A stretch of DNA of 64,000 nt, from NCBI GenBank assembly GCA_020747065.1, contig JAGMVK010000004.1:1116001-1180000 (forward strand), written 5' to 3'. Source of the DNA: Cadophora sp. MPI-SDFR-AT-0126. Lineage: Eukaryota; Ascomycota; Leotiomycetes; Helotiales; Ploettnerulaceae. The position numbers were made by a program, and so were the translations under genes. Each line of letters begins with the position of its first letter. Positions within the stretch are counted from its first letter, which is position 1. The notes under the pieces are model-generated. The model did no database searches, was not told the origin of the DNA, and worked only from the letters and a program-made list of their open reading frames with translations. Shown in pieces: positions 1 to 9,446 of the stretch.

Positions 1-1064
1 GGAGAGAGAATAGTGTAGGCATAATAATAAATCTAAAGCACGTTGGAGCTCCTAACAGGCTGACTGTTAAAGTCAGACCTCCAGGCCCAGGTCCTCGAGA
101 GCAGCCGTCGCAACGTGCTCCGGTATTAGTTACGAATGCGCTCTATAATTCTTACGAGAGTCTTTATGGATATATAAGTAAGTAGAAGTTCTTACACAAA
201 TGTCGAAAATGTACTAGAGAGGCGGATAAGACGTATAAAAGACGAGACTAGGACTCTTACTTTACTATTAAACTAACGACGCTTTGGGGCACTGCCCTTT
301 AACGATATAAGACCTTCAGATTACTACTTAATATATAGATAATAATTAAGATTAAAATACGTATGTATATACAATCTTCTATAGGACAACTTTAATCGTA
401 TCCTCTAAATCTATTTTCTATATATAATCATAATAAAAGCACGAATTATAGCTTCGTGCTTATAGACTTTAAGTAGAAATAGAGATCGATATTGCTATAC
501 TTTACTCCAGTGAAGAATTGCTAAGAGTTTTCTCCTCTAATTAATATTAATAACAATACTTGATTGATTAGCTTTAGTTGAGGTTAGAGAAAGGGGTTGA
601 CGAATCTGATATTCACGGGAGAAATATCCTAAGCTAATGCCAAAGAAGTTCCTGGAGGCAGAGTGCAAGACTACTCTCTTATCCATGACTGGACTCTGTA
701 GTCGACGACTCCTTTGACCGTGGCTGAGATTCTTTCTTTCACGAAGACTCTCCAAACTACTTCTCCTCGCGACCCTCCACATCTGTACCACCATTTTACA
801 ACTCGATTCTACACTCATTCCTCTTTCGCCCATCTTCTCCGCGTTCGTACTCTCGAATGCCTTGAACCTTGAACACTCCACAGTTCTAGTGTCTTCTCCC
901 TGCCCTCGACATTGACTACGATCTCCTCCCCTCCGAAGCACCCTCGAAGTCTGCTCTCCCTTCGCGGCCATCCATATCTCCACCACCCTTCTACATCTCG
1001 ACTCTTTACACGACTCTTCACACGTCTGTCGACTCATAAACTCGAACTCGACCGACCATCATAT
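1..1064. other. Degraded, partly AT-rich DNA without an intact gene
   Basis: No intact gene is visible. Positions 1-530 are rich in TA dinucleotides. The plus strand there can be read as a broken frame from about 59 to 310 with TAG/TAA stops, as expected of an old repeat mutated by repeat-induced point mutation (RIP), but I cannot name the element. Positions 530-1060 are pyrimidine-rich on the plus strand and contain a diverged tandem repeat, listed separately. The short open frames here, on either strand, look accidental. This DNA adjoins the point where homology of the MFS relic ends. Confidence 0.45.
762..1012. repeat. Diverged tandem repeat, two units about 190 bp apart
   Basis: The stretch around 762-817 (TCTCCTCGCGACCCTCCACA and onward) recurs in mutated form at about 954-1012 (TCCCTTCGCGGCCATCCATA and onward). 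Both are followed by CACCA, an ACATCTCGA/ACAACTCGA segment and a TTACAC/CTACAC segment. The copies differ by many substitutions and small indels, so the duplication is old. It lies directly left of where the MFS relic loses its homology. Confidence 0.55.
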
Positions 1065-2091
1065 CGTCAGGCTAAGTCAACGCCGAAGCATTTACTCCAG
1101 CGCCAGCCCTTTGCCATGACAGCGAAGCATGATAGGAGCGGGCTTAGTGCTGGACCGCAGAAGGCGGCGGCGACCTAAGGTACAAGGGCGTAGGGCAGGT
1201 AGAGAAAGGAATACATGTCTTGCAAAGAGGCCGCGCCATTAGCTAGAGAGGGAGATCCGAAGAACCCTTGCAGGAATCGGAGGACAAGGAGACCTACCAA
1301 GTTGTCGACTATTACCGTAGGCAGGGAAATAAAAGTGAAGAGGGCTATAGTTGAGGCGTAGACAGGAGAGCGGCCAATGATTGGGATCTCGGAGAGAGAG
1401 CCCAGATGAGCAGACCGATACTATAAACTAGGACGTAGAGAGAGTGTGAGAGTGCAGCGTTAACATAGCTGAGACCCTATTTATACATTAACTCGGGCTC
1501 ACTAGAAGTATAGATCGCGGAGTCGGTGTAGACGACGTAAGTGTAGAGGCAGATGACGATAGAGATAAAATCACGCTTGCTATTTGACTAGTTTTGAGGA
1601 TTAGCGGGATAATCTGTTGTGTACTAGTCAACGAGGACGATGCCGTCTAATGTCTTTAGGGGGGCGATAGACTTAGTTTCTGTGCCGGTAAGCGAGAGTT
1701 ATTGTTCGAGCTCGAGACGGGTTTAGATATATGAAATTATCTCAACACAACTTTTCATTCGGCTGAGTGAAAGTGCTTCGACGTCGTTGTTTGCGTATGC
1801 GTATGAACTTGGGTTCTCTTGCTCTGTCTTAGCATTTTCTAAGTTCGATGCAATTCGTGACCCTGAATCACTCGAAGAAGTAGACGATGCGCGGGCTCGT
1901 TGTGGTGTACAGTCTTCGGTGCCTCGAGTATTTGGTCGCGTTGTTGATGTCTCGTTATTCGATGCATTGAGCATAGTAGTATATGTCAGGGGTAATTGGA
2001 AGTCTTCGCGTTCTGGGTATTTGAGGCACTTGTTCTTCGTCGTCCACCAGATCATTTCACCCAAAGGGGCCTCTCTGAGAAGGTCCATCAT
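1065..2091 (-). pseudogene. RIP-like decayed MFS multidrug transporter (DHA1 / FLR1-like), N-terminal half only
   Basis: The minus strand from 2091 starts with an open frame of 122 residues (2091-1723). Its first 40 residues match the cytosolic N-terminus of fungal DHA1 drug:H+ antiporters: MMDLLREAPLG, then NKCLKYPE, then FQLPLTYT. Homology continues past the stop: a VD-stop-YTTD stretch where the family has VDWYTTDDP, then PANPQN-stop where it has PANPQNW, a first membrane segment with ICLYTYVVY, and SEPELMYK. A one-base frame change near 1388-1398 leads into PLSEIPIIGRSPVYAS-type sequence, LRFLQGFFGSPSLANGAA and GWRWSKC. Homology stops near 1065, about five membrane helices into the protein; the C-terminal half is missing. 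Several stops replace Trp (TGG to TAG), as RIP on either strand produces. An intact relative would export toxic compounds at the plasma membrane; this copy cannot. Confidence 0.85.
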
Positions 2092-3142
2092 ATTATTTTT
2101 ACACTATGAAAGAGAAAAAAAGATACGGATTGGTTTGAAGGAGTAAGTATTGCAATATGAGATCAAGGAAGGCTAAAGTCGAGATAGCAGGCTGAATGAG
2201 GAAGTTGTTGTGAACTGATGATGGAAAAAAAATCCTAGAAGAGACAGCCCCAAAAGTAATTATTATTATTCTTATTATAAAAATATAAAATCAGTGAAAC
2301 AATTATAATTATAAGAAATAAATTAAATTAACTTATTATTTAACTTAGTCAGAACTAACGTTCACACGACATTCATCGGTCACTATCGCTTTGAGTGGTA
2401 GTCCTTTATGTCTCCGCGATCCAGTACCAGCATCATGACATGACAAGCACTGCAGCACCGCAGCACCCCAATAATAGAGCATATGTGTCTTCGGAATCCG
2501 CATAAGGCACATCTCCAACTCCACCGGCGATTTATCCTCCCATCCCGATGGACGACAGTCCCGACCCGGTGGACTGTTGACACGCATTTGTAAGCGATGC
2601 AGTCATTATCCCACTGTCATCTGGCTCGGCGGAGCAACGGAGAGATGTTTTGACGAAATGTGGTAAGCGAGACCAGTGATGACATTCGACGAGACGAGAA
2701 GAACATTGAATGAGGCGAAGCGCTGTAAAATTTTGTGTGCATCGATCGTCCAGTTTGGTCAGAAGTTTGATTCTCCAAACGAAAAGCATGCCCAGTTAAG
2801 CGGCTGACCTACCTGAATCAACGTCAGCTTATTTCAATGGCTGATCAGCGATCCAAGGTGGTTGCAATGTTAAGCCTGCACTCCTGGAAGCGAGAGTGAA
2901 GTTCGATGCTTGATTCTTCAGCAAACACGTTTGCTCGGGACCTAACATGTACGTGGTGGGAGAAGGGGGAACTCATGTCTCCAGAGCGGATGATGCGTGT
3001 TGCTAGGGGCCTGTTCGAAAGATGTATATAAGGACCCGTGATATTCCCTATAGACCTCTCTTCTTCAATTCATAGTCGTGACACCAATTCCAGTCCGTCA
3101 ATACCTCGAGAATCAGATCCCGACTGAGCAGAACCATCCCGC
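2092..3142. other. Intergenic region with AT-rich block
   Basis: Positions 2256-2347 are a nearly pure A/T block (ATTATTATTATTCTTATTAT and similar). Short overlapping frames on the minus strand at 2345-2789 show no recognisable domain, and I treat them as accidental. The right end carries the promoter of the NmrA-like gene at 3143. Confidence 0.6.
3024..3033 (+). promoter_or_regulatory. Probable TATA box of the NmrA-like gene
   Basis: GTATATAAGG lies about 110 bp upstream of the ATG at 3143 and is followed by a pyrimidine-rich stretch (CCTCTCTTCTTC) that could hold the transcription start. Spacing and sequence fit a fungal TATA promoter; this is inferred from sequence only. Confidence 0.5.
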
Positions 3143-4317
3143 ATGGCGTCCCTTACAACCATCAAAACCATCGCCATCGTAGGCGCAACAGGTAATCTAG
3201 GCAGACTCATCACAAACGCCCTCCTATCTACCAACAAATTCGCCATTACAGCCATCTCCCGCTCTGGCTCGGAATCGACCCTCCCAACCGATCCATCCAT
3301 CACGATCAAGCGGGGGGATTACTCCTCGCCTGAATTTTTGGCTGATACTTTCGCTGGCATCGAAGCTGTGATTCTCTGTTTGCATCACAATTCTATCCCA
3401 GATCTTGAGATTAAGCTCATCGATGGGGCGGCCGCGGCGGGCGTGAAGTGGATTTTTCCAACTGAGTGAGTGTCATTCAGAAGACAGGTAAGTTCCTGAG
3501 CTGGGTAAAGGCTAACTTCAAACAAGGTTTGGCCACGACTCTGGTAACAAGGAGTTAACGCGTGTTGGAATCGTCAACTCAAAGAAACTCGGACCACGAA
3601 AAAGGATCGAGGAGCTGGCAGAGAAGAACCCAGATTTGAAATGGATCGGAATCATCAACAACCCCTGGTTCGACTTCGTGAGTATTAATGCAAATCCGTC
3701 TCTCGTGCGGGGGCTCTGGTATATGAAGCTGATAGAAGTCAGGCCATGAAACGCAATATGTTCCTCATCGACCCAAAGAGGAGGACAGCCAGCCTGCTCA
3801 GTGGTGGTACGGCCAAGTTCAACACCACGATGATAAGCACCACCGCCCTTTCCATTGCACGTCTGCTTAGCTTGCCCATTGCTTCCGATGAAGGTGCTGC
3901 ACTCTCTGACTACGGCAATAAATTCGTATATATAAGCTCATTCCGGGTTTCGCAAAGAGACATCTTGGATTCCGTGCAGGTCTGTATAATCTCCTTCCAT
4001 GCCTCAATGTCGCGGGCGATGAAATCCTCGATAGTCGAGGGAAATATGCAAGACACCAACACTGACATGACCGTCAGCGAGTGACAGGTACCTCGGATGC
4101 AGACTGGACAATCACTCATACCGATGTCCAAGCTTTCATTGACGAGGGTCCGGCCAAGTTAGCCAAGGGGGACATGACCGCGGTTCTCAACCTGCTCTTT
4201 GGCTCCCTCGCGAAGGAGGGATTGGGTGGAGATTATGAGAGCACGAAAGGCCTAAGCAATGCCATTCTGAAATTGCCAGAGGAGAATCTCGACGAGACCG
4301 TCAAGGCCTTGCTGTAG
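3143..4317 (+). CDS. NmrA-like / isoflavone-reductase-family NAD(P)-binding protein
   Basis: Four exons, 3143-3465, 3527-3677, 3743-3979 and 4078-4317, give 316 residues, the usual size of the family. Phases agree at every junction. Residues 11-21 carry the Rossmann motif AIVGATGNLGR for NAD(P). Further family signatures are WIFPTEFGHD after the first junction and a typical NNPWFDF segment. The last junction was placed at CAG/CGAGTGAC so that the protein reads DSVQRVTGTSDADW. Members are atypical short-chain reductases or redox-sensing regulators; the substrate cannot be told here. A TATA box lies about 110 bp upstream. The gene converges on the rhodopsin-like gene, with 98 bp between the two stops. 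A second, distant NmrA-like gene lies at 29.7 kb. Confidence 0.9.
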
Positions 4318-4415
4318 TCCTTGGAGCGTTCCATGAGTGCCCATTGAAAAAGGGAAAAGAGAAATGGTTGAAACATTGCATGTCGTAAATCGTGAATAGA
4401 ATACGAAGTGAGCTC

Positions 4416-6244
4416 TCAATTGGCCTCCTTCCTCCCAGAGCCCCTCCCGATCCATGTCTCGTTATGAAGGCCGTTTGGAAATATCTCATCCGATGACCAA
4501 TCGATCTGAGAATCGCCTCCACTCTGAGCCCTCGGCCTCCTCGCGTTCCTTTGGTCCTTGCTCTCCCCATCAAATAACTGGCTCTTGTTCTGGAATTTCA
4601 GTTCGATGACATCAGTTCTCACGATATTCTCCATACTGTCGGACATTTCCCTCTTCCCACTAATGCTTGTCCTCCTTCTCGATCGAATGTACCCTCCACT
4701 TCCGTTCAGATTGTTGGCACCCGATGTGCCGTACTTTGAATTTATCGGATCATTCGTCCCTCGTACGCTTTTCCATGATGCGGGGATGAATGCTGATAGG
4801 ATGGGGAGTGATGCGGCAACTACACCAAAGGTAAGATCAATTAAAGTCCAGTCTTGAAGGTGGATGAAGTTCCCTAGAGCATGTTAGAAAGAGGACTCAA
4901 GGCGGAGTATGGAACACACAGAGAACATCGCTGGATAGCTTCTTTTGCTCAATCTGACGCATGACTGATCCAATACAGCTCATAGCCCCGATGCTGAATA
5001 CAAAATACAACCGAATCTTGGTTCCCCATCCCATGCGTACTTTCCAAAGGACGATGAGGGGGACCGAGAGCAAAGCGAAGTCCATAATGACATGGATGAC
5101 ACTCAGAGTACTACCAACGATGTTGTCGCTAGTGCATTTAAATTGCCTGCTCTCCTTTGCAATCCTAATCGGGTCCCAACCAGCCCAGGGGGGATTGCAT
5201 TGGAAGATTGTCCAGAACAACGACAGTAGGATGTAAGTGACAAGCAGGAATAGGAAGACGTTGTTAAACATCAGCCATGCATTGGAAGTGAGCGATGTTA
5301 ACCGTCGACTGGACAACAAGAAGTCAGTACTGCTTCGAGAAGGCACTTCAAGGCTCCAGCTTGTTTGAATGTTTCAGAGTACATTGGTTCTGCCAATCTT
5401 GATGGCTCGCGGACGCTTCCGATGACCAGACACGAGTGGGGCATGAAATACTGACTTGAAAAAACAAATCGACACTTTGATCATGCCGACGGCAACAAAG
5501 AAGATCGGTTTCGAAAGATTGGAGAATCGTTTGAAGTACGCATACTCTTCACTGCAGCAGCGATAGTCAGTAAGATGCACAATAAAAGTACTTAATCCAG
5601 TTCCAGACTTGATTCAAGAGAAGTCCGAAGCGTCCACATCTCAAAGCTTAACAGCCACCCACCAGGGAGATCTTCGAGGGACACGTACTATGTGACATCG
5701 TACATCTGCAGCAGAATTCTCAGTCAGCTATGGCCATCAAAACAGAAGTTCTGAAGAGGGCGGGCTTGGCCCCGCAGTCGTTTTGAAGTCAAACGGTTCC
5801 AAACCCGACCACAAGGAGACGAATACTTACATGTTTCCCAGCTCCTCCATATATAGCAGCACACATCTGCAGCGTCGGCCAACATATCGCCAACAACACC
5901 CCAGGTATTATAAAGAAATCATCCATCCCAACCATCAGCCCTCTCCTGAAAATCCTCACTCCCAGTCTCAAGCCAGTGACGATGACCATAGCTGCCAGAG
6001 CAATGCTCATCGAAGTCAAGATCCTCGGTCCTCTCGTCTCGAATACGTATCCCTCTGTTGGTCGTGCTGGAGGCACAAAAGCTCCAAGCATGGGATCGGT
6101 TGTCTTGCCAAAGGCCATGAGCAGGTACTTGGCGACATAGTAATCTTTCGTTGTGTTTGGGGGAGAGCCGATGTGTGCTGAGATTGTTCCCGTTGGTAAA
6201 GTCGTGGCGATCGTCGACATTGCTGAAGCCAGTATCGAAGACAT
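4416..6244 (-). CDS. SAT4/PTH11-type rhodopsin-like integral membrane protein
   Basis: Five exons on the minus strand, 6244-5831, 5705-5689, 5551-5456, 5308-4920 and 4873-4416, give 457 residues. Exon 2 is only 17 nt and contributes MYDVT plus part of a Tyr; with it, GKH-MYDVTYEEYAYFKRF reads without a break. The N-terminus faces outward before about seven hydrophobic segments, including ALAAMVIVTGLRLGV, FFVAVGMIKVSICFF, NVFLFLLVTYILLSLF and FALLSVPLIVLW. The motif CFFNRRLTSLTSNAW is typical of the fungal rhodopsin-domain family. The last 130 residues are a hydrophilic, probably cytosolic tail. Family members include Pth11-like receptor candidates, but most have no known ligand. An in-frame ATG at 6331 would add 29 residues; I prefer 6244 because the added part is poor in family features. 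Confidence 0.85.
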
Positions 6245-8205
6245 CTCGATGATCTTGTCAATATTGATGGTTGTTGATTGAAGAGAGGAATGTCTCAGGC
6301 GATCTGGAAAGCGACAGTTCAAAGCTTCCAAGCTGTGGGGGAGGCAGGCTGGGGCTTAATCTGTTATTAAAACAAGCAGTTAGAGTGTAGTGGGGAACTG
6401 TTTGCTCTATCCTTGGGAGAACCATGAAAAGCTAGATCAAATGGAGAGTTCGAGTTCGATTTGGCGTTCATTCAAGCACCCAAGTACCGGATCTAAGATT
6501 TTACCCCTCCCATTTTCTGCGAACTGTGACCATGGAAAGGAATAGAGTTCTGGGGAGCATCCATTACAATGAACGTCGCGAGTCCCTGTTTTGATAGCAG
6601 GAACGAGTGGGAAATATCCATGTTGACTCGCCAAGCACGAAAATACGAGTGTTGCAATCCGATTTTCGGTTTGAAATCCATTGTTTTGCATGATTCCAGG
6701 CATGTTCGCTTGATAAACGGTCTTAGCCAAACAATCCCAGCAAGCTTCATCCTTCCGCATAGTCTATCCGAGTCAGGCTTCCCGAGCAATGCTCAACACT
6801 CATTGGGCAGCGATGCAATCGTTTGGATGCAACTGGGAAAACCTTCGCAAAACCCCCTTCAGAAGGTTCAACTAAAGCAGTTAGCCGTCTTGAATAAAGT
6901 AAATCGAACGATATGTCGACTGGAAACCCGACTTTTCCCAGGATCAATCTTTGGGCTGGCATGTCACACATTGTTCTGGAAACAATTGTTGCTCGTCAGT
7001 GCTGTTCCATCCGCCTCATCAATTGAAGTTAGTCTAACGGAGCTTCGTCATACTTTCCTGCACTCGAGATTAGACGAGGCAGTTAGATAGATGAAAATCT
7101 ACTCAGATATCCACAACGGGTTTTTTAACGAAACAAAAAATAATTCGAAAACGACACAAGTCCTTCTCCAAACTTTACGCAATGTCGTGAACCGCGTCAT
7201 AGTATCCAGGAAGTCCTCTCGTCGACTCCCCTCAAGAAGGCGTTTTTCCTGTGCGGGCGTTATGTCTTGTCTCAAACCCGCAGCTTTCCATTTCCCCCAG
7301 TTGTTCAGGATCTCTCGGAAGTGCACCGATGTCAAAATCTTTGCCTCTGAAAGTCTAAATCGTGGGTTTGAGCATCTTCTCCTTATCGATACATCGGCTG
7401 GAAGGCTTTTCTCCAGTTTTATGGATGCAGGAACCAAGGAATGTGGGGGCGAATGTTTGGGAAGTTGGGATTTGGAGCAAGGATGACCTGGTGAACTCTA
7501 TCAGATTTGCCGTATCAATATGAAGCTCAGACTCTGAGAAGTTGGAATTGGAGCTGTTTTGTATTTTACATTCGTTGCTTCTCGTCTTTGGGAAATGTGT
7601 CACCATGGTCAAGCCTGAGATGTCGAGAGCAATTCTCGGGTGGCGTCGATGGGATGACACTTCGATTGGCTACCCAACGATCGCGAAAAATAAGGTTCAT
7701 CAAGCCACCCGGGAAAGCCCCCCCGCCCCCCATTGACCTTGGTGGAGCCCTAGCATCTCCAGGCCAGAAGATGGCGGCAGGGCTTGAGCACTGGGGGGTA
7801 ATTGGACTCCCCGCAAACTTTTGAGACAATTTTCAAGATCCAAGTTTTCCTCTCACGACATCCCTTGAACGTGGGATTCCACAGTGGTTGCGATTGGCTG
7901 AATAGAGCATCAGACGTAAGTTTCCTGGATCCCTTGCAAGCACAGGATGGCAGCTTTGCCCGTCCACTTTCCGTCCAGTAGAATCTGCCGAAGATGGGAT
8001 GAAGGAAATTGATCTATCCACTTGAACGTTCCAAAAGTCCAGAAGCTGATATGACTGGGGGTATCAAGAGCCGTCAGATAATCAAAACAAAACCTCCATC
8101 AACCGCTGTCACCGGGAAGACCTTCTTTGTCGTCTCGCCGCAACTTAATTATCCTGTCCTCTTAACACCTCGACAGCTTGCCTTTTTAGCCTGTCTAGCT
8201 GCAGG
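6245..8205. other. Intergenic region, no supported gene
   Basis: Open frames up to 173 codons exist on both strands (for example 6569-7090 plus and 7099-7437 minus), but they overlap one another, lack domains and lack plausible splice partners. A C-rich tract lies at about 7718-7733, and an imperfect GGGG...CCCC inverted repeat at about 7793-7812. The region separates two divergently transcribed genes and presumably holds both promoters. Confidence 0.55.
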
Positions 8206-9446
8206 ATGTTGTTCCTCTGGGCTGTTATACTTTCGTGTGTGGCGGGAATTGTCCGCGCGAAGGATTGTTCAGGCATTAATGGCATCAAACCAGAATGCAA
8301 CTCTAAAGAGTCGGCATACCAGCGAGATGTGTTTTGGGTTGGCGGCAAGTACGTCAACGCTGCCATCGGGCTCCTGACGTATGATCAGATGTACGTCGAA
8401 AAGCTCACGCCACAGAAGGGCGTAAAGAAGCCATATCCCTTGGTGTTCTTTCACGGAGGCGGTGTCTCTGGAGGGGTGAGGGATATCCAGGGTTTTATAG
8501 CTTCCAGCTAATGTGATGATAGACATGGCTCAACACACCAGACAACAGAAAAGGCATGGCTTCCAGGTTTCTCGACAGAGGATATCTCGTCTACATCGTT
8601 GACCAAACTTCCGTTGGTCGCGGGACACAAAATGACTTGACTGGATATCCTCTGCGCATTGGTAGTACTTCCAACATCACCGAGGCTGGTTTCACGGATC
8701 CAGAGGCGAAGAACGCATACCCCCAGAGCCAATTGCATACCGAATGGCCCGGACCTGGAGTTCGTGGCGACCCGATCTTTGATGCTTTCGAATCATCATT
8801 CATCCCATTGACATCGAACAACACTCGCCAAGAATTGTCAATGAGAGCTTCTGGATGTGAACTGCTCTCGCTCATTGGCCCATCATTCCTCATCGCGCAT
8901 TCCATTGGCTCAATCCATCCGATCCTACTAGCTGATGAGTGTCCATCTCTCGTGGCAGGAAGCGCAAACCTGGAGCCAGGAAACATCCCCTTCCAGTCAT
9001 ATGTGGGCAATGCCACCTCATCAGTCGGTCGAACAGCCGCCCGTCCCTTCGGCCTCACTGTCACCAATCTGAACTTCTCTCCGCCAATCTCCAACTACAC
9101 CGACCTGGTGACCGTGACTGTTGGTGAAGATACTCCTGCGAAGAGATCCTGCATTCTGCAAGCCTCTGGCGGAAACAACACCGTCCACACCCTGCCCAAC
9201 GTAGCCAAGGTTCCGTATGTAGCCTTTACTGGAGAGGCAAGTCCTCACGCAACCTATGATCACTGTGTAATCGACTTCCTCAACCAAGCCGGCGTGAAGA
9301 CCGATTGGATCAAGATGGCCGATGAGGGCGTCCATGGAAACGGTCACTTTGGATACCTCGAGTCGAACAGCTATGACTACTTCAAGATTGTGGAGAAATG
9401 GATCGCGAATCAGGCGAAGACTTTGGGGCGATACGATCGAAGATAG
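8206..9446 (+). CDS. Secreted alpha/beta-hydrolase (lipase/esterase-like)
   Basis: Two exons, 8206-8475 and 8523-9446, separated by a 47-bp intron, give 397 residues. The acceptor ATAG/ACATGG at 8522 was chosen over later AG sites because it keeps phase and restores TWLNTPDNRKGMASRF, a family signature. Residues 1-18 are a signal peptide (MLFLWAVILSCVAGIVRA). HGGGVSGG near residue 84-91 would form the oxyanion loop. The nucleophile elbow is AHSIGS with Ser about 217; it is Ala-His-Ser-Ile-Gly and not the textbook GxSxG. The likely catalytic His lies in GVHGNGHFGYLES (His 361 or 365). Several NxS/T sites fit secretion. It probably hydrolyses esters outside the cell; the substrate is unknown. 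Confidence 0.85.

Noticed and set aside
3143..9446. Possible biosynthetic cluster (reductase, membrane protein, hydrolase), with the P450 and acetyltransferase farther on
   Set aside because: No core synthase gene, no shared promoter pattern and distances of tens of kb between the supposed members.
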